64,000 nucleotides of DNA from Zhengella mangrovi (GCF_002727065.1 NZ_PDVP01000017.1:1-64000), one strand, 5' to 3'; shown: positions 24,615 to 33,933, counted from the stretch's first letter. Notes: generated by a model not told the origin, from the sequence alone. Program-made: numbers and translations.

Positions 24615-25432
24615 CAGGCCGCACCTCCTCTCATCTCGATGGACCCGGACATGCCGGCCCGAAGCGTCGCGACAGCTTCGGCGATCCAGTGCGCGAGCCA
24701 GTCGCCCATGCTTGCCTGCTCGCCTTCCGTGGAGACCAGGTCGTTTCGCACTTCGATCATCACGTTCGCGAGGCCGCGTGGAAGCGCGTGAACCTTGAGC
24801 GTGTGGGTCACCCCGTCGACCGCCGCGTAGGGTTCATTGCGCCGGACATCGTGGCTGGAACGGGCGCCGCCGGCGATGGCCAGCATCGCATCGGCCAGCC
24901 GCGAATCGGCGTCGTGCAGGATGCCGATCTCGACCTCGCGCACCTGGCCGAAATAGACCGGCGTGAACGTGTGGATGGTAATGAGTGCCGGCGCGTCGTC
25001 CTGTCCGCAAAGGCGGTCGAGTTGCTTCGTCACCGCCTCGTGAAACGGAACGTAGATCCGCCGCGCCCGGGCCTGCCGTTCCGCTTCCGTCAGCCCCGCG
25101 TTGCCGGGGATGATCCAGGCCTCGCTGCGTGCCGGCATGGCTTCCGGGCTCGCCGCAGGGCGATTGCAATCGTGCAGCAACCTGGACATCCGGCTGGCGA
25201 CGAGCGGCGCGTCGAGCGCTTCCGCCACACGCAGGGCCGTGCCGAGGGCACCGGGATCCCAGGCGACATGGGCATTGCTTCCCGCCCCATCGAGACCGAG
25301 GCCGGCGTAGTCGTCCGGAATGAAATTGGAAGCGTGTTCGCAGACAATCAGAAACGGCGCCGCGCCGCTCCCGTTGAACACTTCGACAGCGCTGTCGGAC
25401 TGGTCGTCATCCGATGGAATTCGCGTCGTCAT
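24614..25432 (-). CDS. N-formylglutamate amidohydrolase-family hydrolase
   Basis: The 272-residue protein carries the family pattern: CEHASNFIPD at 31-40, HDCNRP, PGNAGL, IYVPFH, TIHTFTP and EVRND further on. These His/Glu residues build the zinc-dependent amidase centre of N-formylglutamate deformylases (PF05013). Known members split N-formyl-L-glutamate in histidine breakdown, but no hut genes are present here. As first gene of the operon with a gamma-glutamyl-amine ligase, its likely job is to release glutamate from the oxidised gamma-glutamyl product. That role would parallel PuuD of putrescine breakdown with a different enzyme fold. This functional step is inferred. Confidence 0.88.
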   Translation of the reverse strand: MTTRIPSDDDQSDSAVEVFNGSGAAPFLIVCEHASNFIPDDYAGLGLDGAGSNAHVAWDPGALGTALRVAEALDAPLVASRMSRLLHDCNRPAASPEAMPARSEAWIIPGNAGLTEAERQARARRIYVPFHEAVTKQLDRLCGQDDAPALITIHTFTPVYFGQVREVEIGILHDADSRLADAMLAIAGGARSSHDVRRNEPYAAVDGVTHTLKVHALPRGLANVMIEVRNDLVSTEGEQASMGDWLAHWIAEAVATLRAGMSGSIEMRGGAA

Positions 25433-25554
25433 CCCGCCTCTCCTGCCGTAACCATATTTTCAGATCACGAAGAAACGTCAAGCGGAACTGAAACAAAATT
25501 TACATTCTTCTGCGACGGCGTTTATGATGACATCCTTGTTGACGGGAGGCGGAC
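25433..25554. promoter_or_regulatory. Divergent promoter region of the amidohydrolase/TRAP operon and the RpiR gene
   Basis: This 122-nt region is locally AT-rich. TGAAACAAAATTTACA (25489-25504) is an imperfect inverted repeat of the size that RpiR-type regulators bind. A GGGAGGC precedes the RpiR start. The site assignment rests on position and partial symmetry only. Confidence 0.4.
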
Positions 25555-26430
25555 ATGGCCGAAACGGAATTTGTCACGCTGGCCGAACGCATGCGCAGCG
25601 GGTTCAACGCGCTGACCCGTGCGGAGCGGCAACTGGCCGCTGCCATGCTGGAAAACTATCCGATGCTCGGGCTGGAAAGCATCACCGTTGTTGCGGAGAC
25701 GGCAGGCGTCTCGACGCCGACCGTCCTGCGCATGGCCAAGAAATTCGGCTATTCCGGATTTCCGGAAATGCAGGCCGCGCTCCGCTCCGAGCTTCAGGCG
25801 ACCATTTCCAATCCCATCGCCAAGCATGACCGCTGGGCGCAGTCGGCTCCGCAGGAACACATCCTCAACCGCTTCGCCGACGCGGTCACCGACAACCTGC
25901 GCCAGACGCTCGAGCGCCTCGACCCGCAGGAGTTCGATGCCGTTGCCGCCCTGCTGGCCATGCACAGGCGCCAGGTCCAGATCGTTGGCGGGCGGATCAC
26001 CCGGTCGCTGGCCGAATACCTGTTCACCCACCTGCAGGTGGTCCGGCCCGGCGTGACGCTGGTCGCCTCCAATTCGAACGCCTGGCCGCACTACCTGCTC
26101 AACCTGAACGAGGGCGACATCCTGATCGCCTTCGACATCCGCCGCTACGAGAAGGACCTCGAACGGCTCGCCCAGATGGCCCGCGAGCGCAAGGCCAAGA
26201 TCGTGCTGTTCACCGACCAGTGGGGATCGCCGGTGTCCAAGCTGGCCGATCACACCTTCCTTGCCCGCATCGAGGCGCCTTCCGCCTGGGATTCCTCCGT
26301 GGTCATCCTGTTCATCGTCGAAGCCCTGATTTCCGCCATCGAGACCCGCAACTGGACCCGGACACACGACCGGATGCGCGAACTCGAGGACCTGTTCGAC
26401 CGCACGCGCCTTTTCGGCAAGCCATACTGA
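25555..26430 (+). CDS. RpiR-family transcriptional regulator (HTH + SIS domain)
   Basis: The 291-residue protein has an N-terminal RpiR helix-turn-helix at about 5-80 (LTRAERQLAAAMLENYP, VAETAGVSTPTVLRMAKKFGYSG). A SIS domain follows at about 120-260, containing IVGGRITRSLAEYL and LNEGDILIAFDIRRYEKD with a thiol-free pocket. SIS domains usually sense phosphosugars. RpiR members that control amine and amino acid routes also exist. It is divergent from the amidohydrolase/TRAP/ligase operon and is the likely local regulator. GGGAGG stands about 6 nt before the ATG. Confidence 0.92.
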   Translation: MAETEFVTLAERMRSGFNALTRAERQLAAAMLENYPMLGLESITVVAETAGVSTPTVLRMAKKFGYSGFPEMQAALRSELQATISNPIAKHDRWAQSAPQEHILNRFADAVTDNLRQTLERLDPQEFDAVAALLAMHRRQVQIVGGRITRSLAEYLFTHLQVVRPGVTLVASNSNAWPHYLLNLNEGDILIAFDIRRYEKDLERLAQMARERKAKIVLFTDQWGSPVSKLADHTFLARIEAPSAWDSSVVILFIVEALISAIETRNWTRTHDRMRELEDLFDRTRLFGKPY

Positions 26431-26561
26431 CGCCCGCAAACCGCCATGGGCATCATGGCGAATGCGCCGCCGGCCCTAGGCAAACGTCCGTAGCGACCCT
26501 ATGAACAGGATCGAAGGATCGCGCTGGTTTTCGGCCCCGCGTCCGGTGAGAGGATTGATTG

Positions 26562-27623
26562 ATGGTCAGCAAAGCAGGTTTGGCGGAAAGCGGATCGCTC
26601 CGGTTTCCCTTTGAAACCATGCCGGACTACGGCGACATGGTCGAGGTGGCAGAGGGCATAGTGTGGACCCGCATCCCCCTGCCCTACCGGCTCGACCACG
26701 TGAACATCTATTTTCTCCGCGATGGCGCCGGATGGGCCGTGATCGATACCGGCATCCAGACCCCGGAAGCCAAGCAGGCATGGGAAAATCTCCTTTCCGG
26801 CCCGATGCGCGGCGAGACGATCACGCGGGTGATTGTCACCCATCACCATCCCGACCATATCGGGCTGGCAGGCTGGCTGTGCGAACGCTTCGATGCGCCG
26901 CTGCTGACGAGCTATTCCACCTACATGGGAAGCCAGTTCATCTCGCTCGGCCGCAGCGAGAACGTCACCCGCTACACGTTCGATTTCTATCGCGGCCACG
27001 GGATGAGCGAAGAACACGCCAGCCTCGTCGCGATCCAGGGCAGCGAATACCTGCGCCGGGTCGCGCCCCTGCCGGCCCATTTCCTCCGCCTTGTCATGGC
27101 GGACGTGCTGGAGATCGGCGGGCGCTCCCTGCGGGTGCTGATGGGCGACGGGCACGCCCAGGAGCAGGTCATGCTCTATTCGGAGGCCGACAATATCCTT
27201 TTTGCAGCCGACCAGGTGCTGGAACGCATTTCGCCCAACATCAGCGTTTTTGCCGGCGAACCCAACGGCGACCCGCTTGGACACTATCTCCGCTCGCTCC
27301 GGTTCCTGAGAAACGAGCTGCCGGCCGACGTCCTCGTTCTGGCCGGGCACCGGCGTCCGTTCTACGGGCTGCAGGCCCGCTGCGCCGAACTGGAAGATCA
27401 CCACGAGGAACGCTGCGACCGGATCCGCGCGGCCTGCGCCGAGGCGCCGCATTCCGTCGCCGATCTCGTACCGTTGCTGTTTGCGCGCGAACTGGACGCC
27501 CACCAGATGAGCTTCGCGTTCACCGAGACCCTGGCGCACGTCAACCGGCTGGTGCGGCGCGGCGAGATCGAAACCGTCCGCCAGGGCGAAGGGATGGTCA
27601 GCATCCTCAAGCGCGACCGCTAG
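26562..27623 (+). CDS. Metallo-beta-lactamase-fold hydrolase
   Basis: The 353-residue protein has the metal-binding signature THHHPDH at 93-99, IDTG at 61-64 before it, GHAQEQ, then FAADQVL and LAGHRRPF. The long C-terminal part (about 270-350) is helical and resembles the winged-helix tail of LACTB2-like members. Substrates in this class include thioesters, lactones and RNA. ATG at 26562 is chosen since GAGAGGA lies 7 nt upstream; a TTG directly before it is less likely. It follows the RpiR gene by 131 nt on the same strand. No signal peptide is seen, so it acts in the cytoplasm. Confidence 0.88.
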   Translation: MVSKAGLAESGSLRFPFETMPDYGDMVEVAEGIVWTRIPLPYRLDHVNIYFLRDGAGWAVIDTGIQTPEAKQAWENLLSGPMRGETITRVIVTHHHPDHIGLAGWLCERFDAPLLTSYSTYMGSQFISLGRSENVTRYTFDFYRGHGMSEEHASLVAIQGSEYLRRVAPLPAHFLRLVMADVLEIGGRSLRVLMGDGHAQEQVMLYSEADNILFAADQVLERISPNISVFAGEPNGDPLGHYLRSLRFLRNELPADVLVLAGHRRPFYGLQARCAELEDHHEERCDRIRAACAEAPHSVADLVPLLFARELDAHQMSFAFTETLAHVNRLVRRGEIETVRQGEGMVSILKRDR

Positions 27624-27675
27624 ACCGAAGCGGCCGCTGCCGGGCCGCGCAAGCCCCTGCGTCTCAGTTTCCGGC

Positions 27676-29142
27676 TCAGGCCAGGAACTGGATCCAGACT
27701 GCAAGGCCGATCGCGGCGGTCACCACGAACACGCCGTTCCATGTAAACGCGACGACACGCGGCGTGACACCACCGATCCTGGAAATGATCATGACCGACG
27801 CCGTGAAAGGGGACGTCGGCGCAGTCAACGCCCACCCGGCCGTCAGTGCGAGGACCAGCGCAACGGGCGAGACGCCCATCTCCGCCGGGCTTGGCAGGAG
27901 TTGCGCAAAGAGAGAAACGAAAAGAATCGGGTTCAGTCCCACCTGCCCTGCCAGCGGAACCAGCATGATCGGGAGTACCAGCAGGATCCTCGCCGGAATG
28001 GCGCTCAGGTCGAATCCGGCAGCGGCGATCCAGCCGGCGAGCAGCGCACCCGATGCATTGCCGATGAAACCGGCGGTACCGAGAAGAACGAGTTCCCCCT
28101 TGAACGACGGCAGGTCGTCGAGGAGAAAGCGTCGGCTCCGTTCGCCGAGCACGGAAAGCCTGTGTCCCGCACCCGTTTCCAGGAGCACCCAGATCATCGA
28201 GATCATCGGCACCAGTGCCAGGACCGCGTGGGCTGGCGCGATGCCAGCACAGACATCGAGAAGGGCGGCCGGGATGGCCACGGCAAGGAGCAGCCATGCC
28301 AGCGGGATGAGCGATCGCGTATCGCTGGCAGCCGCCTGGTCCGGGGGCGTCACGACGGTTCCCTGCGGCAGGCTTTTCTTGAGCCGCCGGTCGGTCAGCC
28401 AGCCGATCGACACGAGGATCAGCGCCGAACCGAGCCCGTGGACGACGACGCTGCTCATCTGTGCTCCGGGAACCAGTGCCGACGTGATGACCACCGCGTA
28501 GGCCAGCGGCGACCAGCAGAGCGACGCCGCGAAGCCGCATTGCGCACCCTGAAGCATCCGCCTCGTCCGCAGCGCGCGAACCGCCGGCACGGGCTCCCGC
28601 TCGGCCGATTGGCGCGCCATCGTTCCAAGCAGGGAAAGCGCGCCATAGCTGAGGATCAGCGCGAAGACCTGGGCTCCGAATCCCAGCGCGAGATAGCGCC
28701 GGCCGGAAGGCTGGTTGGCCAGGAACAGTGCTGCGCGGCTGATTGCAGGGGAGCGGCCGGCGACATGCTGAAGCGTTGCCAGCGCGCAGAAGAAGGCGAT
28801 GATGAAGCCGGCCTGGTCCAGTGCCGGTCCAAGCACGGTTCCCGGCTGCGCAAGGAAGAAAAGGCAGTAGGCGCCGAGCAGCGCCGCGGCTGCCAGGAAG
28901 ATGCGCCGTGACCCGCGGACGTATGGCGCCAGCACGGCCAGGATGATGACGGCGAGCCCTTCGGCTGCCCGGGAGGTGCCCGCAGAAGGACTGACGCCCT
29001 GCACGATGTTCACCACCACGTTGAGTGACAGCAGCACGCCGATCGCCATCGCCATCCGGGCCGACGGCAGGGGTGAAGCGGGGGCGGGAGTTCCGATCAT
29101 GGTTAGAACATTCACTCGAGGGCGGATTGGAGCCTCCACCAT
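27676..29142 (-). CDS. Multi-spanning membrane protein, probable transporter
   Basis: The 488-residue product is strongly hydrophobic, with about 12 predicted membrane segments. It contains a long central loop (about 255-285, GTVVTPPDQAAASDTR) and a second half with re-entrant-like Gly/Pro-rich parts (GFIGNASGALLAG, AGWALTAPTSPFTASVMI). The halves look similar in layout, as in ion-coupled carriers of the SLC13/IT type, but I could not place it in a named family. The start is uncertain: ATG at 29142 lacks a ribosome binding site, and an ATG at 29100 removes 14 polar residues. It converges with the MBL gene and stands alone. Confidence 0.7.
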   Translation of the reverse strand: MVEAPIRPRVNVLTMIGTPAPASPLPSARMAMAIGVLLSLNVVVNIVQGVSPSAGTSRAAEGLAVIILAVLAPYVRGSRRIFLAAAALLGAYCLFFLAQPGTVLGPALDQAGFIIAFFCALATLQHVAGRSPAISRAALFLANQPSGRRYLALGFGAQVFALILSYGALSLLGTMARQSAEREPVPAVRALRTRRMLQGAQCGFAASLCWSPLAYAVVITSALVPGAQMSSVVVHGLGSALILVSIGWLTDRRLKKSLPQGTVVTPPDQAAASDTRSLIPLAWLLLAVAIPAALLDVCAGIAPAHAVLALVPMISMIWVLLETGAGHRLSVLGERSRRFLLDDLPSFKGELVLLGTAGFIGNASGALLAGWIAAAGFDLSAIPARILLVLPIMLVPLAGQVGLNPILFVSLFAQLLPSPAEMGVSPVALVLALTAGWALTAPTSPFTASVMIISRIGGVTPRVVAFTWNGVFVVTAAIGLAVWIQFLA

Positions 29143-29243
29143 GAACGTGATCTAGCCGTTTTGGCAGCAAGATCAAATACCCGGACCGCAAAGCGATCGC
29201 CGCTCGCAAGTGCATCGTACCCGTTTTTGCCGTCTTCCCTGAA

Positions 29244-29264
29244 CCGGGGCCTTCCGGACCCCGG
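29244..29264 (-). terminator. Hairpin behind the DUF1127-like gene
   Basis: CCGGGG and CCCCGG arms with one internal mismatch form a 9-bp stem with a short loop. It lies 17 nt after the stop of the minus-strand small gene. No clear T-run follows on the minus strand, so it is only a candidate terminator. Confidence 0.35.
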
Positions 29265-29280
29265 CCATTGCACCACCCGG

Positions 29281-29520
29281 TCAGCGGAGCGTCGCCAGGT
29301 AGCGCATCGTGCGTCCGTCGACTTCCGGGTTGGCAAGGCGGGAGGCGAGTTCGCCTGCCGCGCCGATATCGTCCAGTTGCGACAGGTCGAGCGAGGCAAG
29401 CGCCGCCTTCGTCCGGTACCGCGCGGCCATGGCCGCGATGCCGGCGCCAAGGCGCTGCCACGGGCTGGAAACGGCCGTGCTGATGAGGCCATCGGTGCGG
29501 TGAGCGATTGTGTTGGTCAT
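29281..29520 (-). CDS. Small DUF1127-like protein
   Basis: The 79-residue protein has a C-terminal half (RYRTKAALASLDLSQLDDIG) that resembles the DUF1127 signature, R..R..L..L....L.DIG. These small basic proteins are common in Alphaproteobacteria, where some act in RNA-related phosphate or carbon control. ATG at 29520 has AAGGACAGG upstream and begins MTNTIAHRT. A longer frame to 29559 has no better site. It is divergent from the BTAD/TPR regulator at 29682, which could control it. Confidence 0.65.
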   Translation of the reverse strand: MTNTIAHRTDGLISTAVSSPWQRLGAGIAAMAARYRTKAALASLDLSQLDDIGAAGELASRLANPEVDGRTMRYLATLR

Positions 29521-29681
29521 GATCCTGTCCTTCCCTTTGAATGCAGTGACAGTGTTCACGGCAGGTGTTCGCTCTGGTGGCCATTTGCCGGGAGGCCGGC
29601 GTGAAAATTGCGCCCCGGGCGTGAAATCTCCGTGAAATCGGCTAGTCTTGTCGCCGGGGTGAAAACAAGCGAGGCGGATGG

Positions 29682-31679
29682 ATGGCCGTTGCCCTCTTCG
29701 GCGGCATGCACGTGACAGCCACGTCGCAGGACGGATCCGGCCTGCTGACCCGCAAGACGAGGCTGGTCCTCGCGGCGATCTGCGTCGGCGACGAGGCCGG
29801 CGTCAGCCGCGCCACCCTGGCCGGCTGGATCTGGCCGGACCGGGCGGAAGCACAGGCGCGAACCAGCCTGCGGCAGGCCCTCACCGCGCTGCGCAAGGCA
29901 TTGCCGGTTATCCTGCCCGGTTTCGACCTGCACACAGACCAGGACGTGGTCAGGCTGTCGGGTTCCCCGCACGGCATCGATGTCCGGGCCTTCGGTCAAC
30001 TGGCCAGGAGCGAGGCCCCGCAGGACCGCGCGAAGGCCGCCGGCCTTTATGCCGGCGAACTGCTCGATGGCGTCGACATGCCGGACACCATGGAAACCAT
30101 GGTGCTGCAACTTCGCCGGCAACTGCACCAGCAGGCGCTGGACCTGGTCGAGTCCCTCAGCCTGACGGGAGACCTCGCGGAGGGAGACACGCAGGCCTGC
30201 GGAGATCTGGCGACCAGGCTGCTCGCGGTGGACCCGGCTGCGGAGGAAGCCCACAGGGCCCTGATCCGCATCCGCCTGGCCTCCGGCCAGGTCAACGCGG
30301 CGCGCAAGCAGTACGGAACCTGCGCCGGGGAAGTCATGCGCGCGTACGGTACCGAACCCGAAGTCCAGACCCGCCAGCTCATCGAAGCGATGGCCGGCAC
30401 CGGGGAGCCCGTGGCCGGCAACGGGAAGGAAGGGCGCCAACCGGATTTCGACCACCACGACCTCTTCTCCCGACCGGCCGTGCTGTTTCTGCCCTTCGAA
30501 ACGCTCAGCAGCACGCCGGACGATGCCCTGCTGGCGCTGGGCCTTTGCGAGGACATCCGGACCAACCTTTCCAGCTGGCGCTCCTTTCCCGTCATCGGCC
30601 AGGAGGCTCTTGGCGGCAGGACCGGCGACATTCTCGATCTGGCAGCCGGTGTGAAGGCGGCCTATGCCGTCAACGGCAGCGTCCGCCGGTCCGGCAACCA
30701 GGCACGGGTCGTCGCGCGCCTGATCGACGCCGTCAACGGCCAGGAACTCTGGAGCCAGACCTTCGATGGCGAATTGCAGGACGTCTTTGCCTTCCAGGAC
30801 GAGATCAGCCGCCGCATCGTCAGCCAGATAGAACCCGAACTGAGCCAGGCGACGGCCCGCAAGATCGCTGTTTCACGGCCGGGCGACCTGACCGCCTGGG
30901 AACTTCTGACCAAGGCGGTCGATGCGGAAAGGCGCGGTGGCGACGGCTACGGGACGCCGGAGGCAAATCGCCTTCAGTGGGAATTCGTGACCGAGGCGAT
31001 CAGGCGCGACCCGGACCTGTCGGAGGCCTGGGCGCGGCTGGCCCGCTGCAATTTCCGCGATTTCCTGATGGGTTGGGTGGAAGACCGGAACGCGGCGCTC
31101 CGGCAAGGACTGGAAGCCAGTGCCCGCGCCGTGCAGATCGACCCCGGCAATTCGCTGGCGCAGGCCTTTCGCGCCCAGTGCATCCTCTTCGGCACCAAGG
31201 ACCCGCAGGCCGCCTTCGACCATGCGGCCGAGGCGGTGCGGCTGAACCCCTCGAACGTCATGGGCAACTTCATGATGGGGTGCACGCTCGTCTATTGCGG
31301 TGAACCGGAAACCGCCTTCGACCACTATGAAACGGTGCTGCGGCTCAACCCGGCCTTTCCGGCCAGGGGCGCCCTGTATTGCGACCAGATGATGTGCAAG
31401 GCGCTGGCGGGAAACGTGGAAGACGCCACGGTCTTCGCACGCCGGTCGATCGACATCGCGCCCAGCTACCTCCGCGGCCTGCAGCGCTGCGCCTCGGTCT
31501 TTGCCCATGCCGGCCTGATGGAAGATGCGCGCGAGGCGCTGGACCGGGTGGAGGCGCTCGGCGGCCCGTTTGACGAGACCTATCTTCGCGATACCTATCC
31601 CTTCGTCCGAACGCAGGACTTCGAATTCCTCGTCAGCGGCCTGAGAAAGGCTGGCTGGACGCCCCGGCAGACGAGTTGA
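29682..31679 (+). CDS. BTAD/TPR transcriptional regulator with a TolB/FlgO-like middle domain
   Basis: The 665-residue cytoplasmic protein has three parts. Residues about 1-80 look like a SARP-type winged helix (LTRKTRLVLAAICVG, LAGWIWPDR, TSLRQALTALRKALP). About 90-240 is a BTAD-type helical repeat with ALIRIRLASGQVNAARKQY. About 265-380 is the domain found in TolB/FlgO-like and cyclase-associated proteins (AVLFLPFETLSS, AYAVNGSVRRSG, VARLIDAVNGQELWSQTFDG). The remaining 280 residues are tetratricopeptide repeats. Such proteins are poorly studied regulators in Rhizobiales. No signal peptide. Divergence from the DUF1127-like gene is the only contextual clue. Confidence 0.85.
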   Translation: MAVALFGGMHVTATSQDGSGLLTRKTRLVLAAICVGDEAGVSRATLAGWIWPDRAEAQARTSLRQALTALRKALPVILPGFDLHTDQDVVRLSGSPHGIDVRAFGQLARSEAPQDRAKAAGLYAGELLDGVDMPDTMETMVLQLRRQLHQQALDLVESLSLTGDLAEGDTQACGDLATRLLAVDPAAEEAHRALIRIRLASGQVNAARKQYGTCAGEVMRAYGTEPEVQTRQLIEAMAGTGEPVAGNGKEGRQPDFDHHDLFSRPAVLFLPFETLSSTPDDALLALGLCEDIRTNLSSWRSFPVIGQEALGGRTGDILDLAAGVKAAYAVNGSVRRSGNQARVVARLIDAVNGQELWSQTFDGELQDVFAFQDEISRRIVSQIEPELSQATARKIAVSRPGDLTAWELLTKAVDAERRGGDGYGTPEANRLQWEFVTEAIRRDPDLSEAWARLARCNFRDFLMGWVEDRNAALRQGLEASARAVQIDPGNSLAQAFRAQCILFGTKDPQAAFDHAAEAVRLNPSNVMGNFMMGCTLVYCGEPETAFDHYETVLRLNPAFPARGALYCDQMMCKALAGNVEDATVFARRSIDIAPSYLRGLQRCASVFAHAGLMEDAREALDRVEALGGPFDETYLRDTYPFVRTQDFEFLVSGLRKAGWTPRQTS

Positions 31680-31722
31680 TGCGCCTCGCGATCGAACGGC
31701 CAACACATCCGCCTGTCCGGCC

Positions 31723-32652
31723 TTACACCTCGATCAGCCTGGCCTCCCAGCGTCCGCTGGTGACGGCCGCACGGACAAGGTCGAGGGTGAGCTTGCGAAC
31801 GGCTTCCAGCGCAAACGTCGGCGGGCGGCTTCGCAATTCACACAGGTGAAGCGTACGGGAGAGTTCCGGCCCGACGATGGGGCGGAAGCTGACGGCCCCG
31901 CTTGCAAGCTGGTCGTGCATGAACAGCTTGGTGCCGATCGCGCAGCCGAGGCCGGCTTCCAGCGAGCCCGCGATGGCCTGCACCGAGTTCATCTGCAGCT
32001 TGGCGCGGCTCTCGATCTTCTTGAGCAGGCTGACGTCATCCATGATGGCGCGGGCGGAAACGCCCTGGCGCAGCAGGATGATCGGCTTCTCCAGGATTTC
32101 GGCAAACGTGATCGGCATGTCGCTGTCGCCGATGATCTCGCGCTTCCCGACAAGCACCATCCGTTCCTCGAGCACCGGCCGCGTCCTCAACTGGGGATCG
32201 TTCGGCGGATTGTAGACCAGCGCCATGTCGACGTCCGACGTCATCAGGTTCACCAGCGTGGCGCCGGACAGACTTTCGGTCAGGGCAAGGTCGACCCGTG
32301 GAAACTCCTTCAGGACGCGTTTGGCGAGGTCGACGCCGATCGCCTTGACAGCCGAGAACGCCATGCCGACTGACACCGCACCGGCGATCTCGCCCGGTTC
32401 GTCGCGCAGGTCCGCCTCTGCCGCCGCCATGGCCTGCAGGATCACCTGCGCATGGTCATGCAACCGGTGTCCCGCCGCCGTCGGCTCCATGCCGCGCGGC
32501 TTGCGCAGGAACAGCGTCACCCCGAGTTCGGCTTCCAGGTTGGCGAGGTGGTGGCTGAGCGCAGAGGCCGCCACGCGCAGGGTCTCGGCCGCCTGCGACA
32601 GCGTTCCGTGCTCGAAAATGGCGGTGAAGTACCGAAGCTGGCGGCTGTCCAT
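31723..32652 (-). CDS. LysR-family transcriptional regulator
   Basis: The 309-residue protein has the LysR helix-turn-helix at 1-60 (MDSRQLRYFTAIFEHGTLSQ, ASALSHHLANLEAELGVTLF). A periplasmic-binding-like co-inducer domain follows from about 90. The start at 32652 begins the family N-terminus; the frame is open further but reads into the divergent CoA transferase gene. It is divergent from the CoA transferase / lyase / TRAP operon with 90 nt between them, the classical layout for control by a pathway intermediate. Confidence 0.93.
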   Translation of the reverse strand: MDSRQLRYFTAIFEHGTLSQAAETLRVAASALSHHLANLEAELGVTLFLRKPRGMEPTAAGHRLHDHAQVILQAMAAAEADLRDEPGEIAGAVSVGMAFSAVKAIGVDLAKRVLKEFPRVDLALTESLSGATLVNLMTSDVDMALVYNPPNDPQLRTRPVLEERMVLVGKREIIGDSDMPITFAEILEKPIILLRQGVSARAIMDDVSLLKKIESRAKLQMNSVQAIAGSLEAGLGCAIGTKLFMHDQLASGAVSFRPIVGPELSRTLHLCELRSRPPTFALEAVRKLTLDLVRAAVTSGRWEARLIEV

Positions 32653-32742
32653 GGTTTCTGTTTTTTCGAACGCAGCAATAGAAACATTGTAATATCCCGA
32701 TGCCGCTGCATTGGCTAGGGTCTTGCGTGGAGGAAGAACCCC
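32653..32742. promoter_or_regulatory. Divergent LysR / CoA transferase promoter region
   Basis: This 90-nt region between two start codons is AT-richer than its flanks and has to carry both promoters and the LysR site. An ATTGTAAT stretch (about 32685-32692) falls where a T-N11-A type LysR box could lie. No operator can be fixed with confidence. Confidence 0.35.
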
Positions 32743-33933
32743 ATGCCCGATGCCTATCAGCCGCTTGCCGGAATTCGTGTTGTCGAGATGAGCCACATGA
32801 TCATGGGGCCATCCTGCGGCATGTTCCTGGCGTTTCTCGGCGCCGAGGTCATCAAGGTGGAGCCGCCCGAAGGCGACAAGACCCGGCATCTCACCGGCAT
32901 GGGACGCGGCTTCTACCCGACGTTCAACCGCGGAAAGCGCTCGGTCACGCTGGACCTGAAATCGGCGGCCGGGCGCGATGCGCTGGACCGGCTGCTGGCA
33001 ACGGCGGATGTGTTCGTCGAGAATTTCCGCGACGAGTCGCTCCGGAAGATGGGCTTCTCGCCAGACTTGCTGCGGGAAAAATACCCGGCCCTCGTCGTCG
33101 CCTCCTGCAAGGGCTTTCTTCATGGCCCGTACGAGAAGCGCACGGCGATGGACGAGGTCGTGCAGATGATGACCGGCATGGCCTACATGACCGGGCCGAC
33201 AGGCAGGCCGCTGCGCATCGGTTCGTCGGCAAATGATATCATGGCCGGGCTGTTCGGGGCCTTCAGCGTGCTGGGCGCCCTGCTCCAGCGCGGCAAGGAT
33301 GGAGACGGCCACGCGATCCGGATCGGCCTGTTCGAGAACTGCCTTCTGCTCGTGGCCCAGCACATGGTGCAATACGACATCGAGGGCCGCGAGGCGCCGC
33401 CCATGCCCGAACGGGAGTTCTCCTGGCCCGTCTATGACATCTTCGAGACCCTCGACGGCCGCCAGATCTTCATCGGCGCCGTGACCGAGGGCCAGTGGGA
33501 CATCCTGTGCGATATCCTCGCGCTCGACCGGCTGAAGGCCGATCCGCGCCTGCAGACCCGCATGGACCAGATCGATGCCCGCGACTGGACCATCCCCGTC
33601 GTGGCCGATGCGGTTCGAAAGCGCGGCTTCGACGACCTGATTGCGGCCTTCGAACCGGCCGGCATCCCGTTTTCACCGATCCACAGGCCGGCCGAGATGT
33701 ACCGCGATCCGCATGTCACGCGGCCGGGCGGACTGTACACGTCGACGCTGCCGGAAGGACAGACCTACCGGGCGCCCGGTTTCCCCTTCGAGGTTGACGG
33801 GGCGATCCCGGAACCGTTCGGCGTCAATATCGCGGCCATCGGCCAGGATACGGAAGCCGTGCTGACAGAAATCGGCCTGGATGCGGACACGATCGTCGAA
33901 GCGCGCGGACGGCCCGGGGAGAAAGCGGCATGA
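32743..33933 (+). CDS. Family III CoA transferase (CaiB/BaiF)
   Basis: The 396-residue protein starts with the family pattern LAGIRVVEMSHMIMGPSCGM and VIKVEPPEGDKTR, and has NRGKRSVTLDLKSAAGRDA. The catalytic Asp lies in IGSSANDIMAGLFGAF (about residue 165). Enzymes of this group move CoA from succinyl-CoA or another acyl-CoA to a carboxylic acid through a mixed anhydride on the Asp. The gene overlaps the following lyase gene by four bases (ATGA). A transferase that activates the imported acid, then a lyase that splits the CoA ester, makes a complete short pathway. Confidence 0.93.
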   Translation: MPDAYQPLAGIRVVEMSHMIMGPSCGMFLAFLGAEVIKVEPPEGDKTRHLTGMGRGFYPTFNRGKRSVTLDLKSAAGRDALDRLLATADVFVENFRDESLRKMGFSPDLLREKYPALVVASCKGFLHGPYEKRTAMDEVVQMMTGMAYMTGPTGRPLRIGSSANDIMAGLFGAFSVLGALLQRGKDGDGHAIRIGLFENCLLLVAQHMVQYDIEGREAPPMPEREFSWPVYDIFETLDGRQIFIGAVTEGQWDILCDILALDRLKADPRLQTRMDQIDARDWTIPVVADAVRKRGFDDLIAAFEPAGIPFSPIHRPAEMYRDPHVTRPGGLYTSTLPEGQTYRAPGFPFEVDGAIPEPFGVNIAAIGQDTEAVLTEIGLDADTIVEARGRPGEKAA

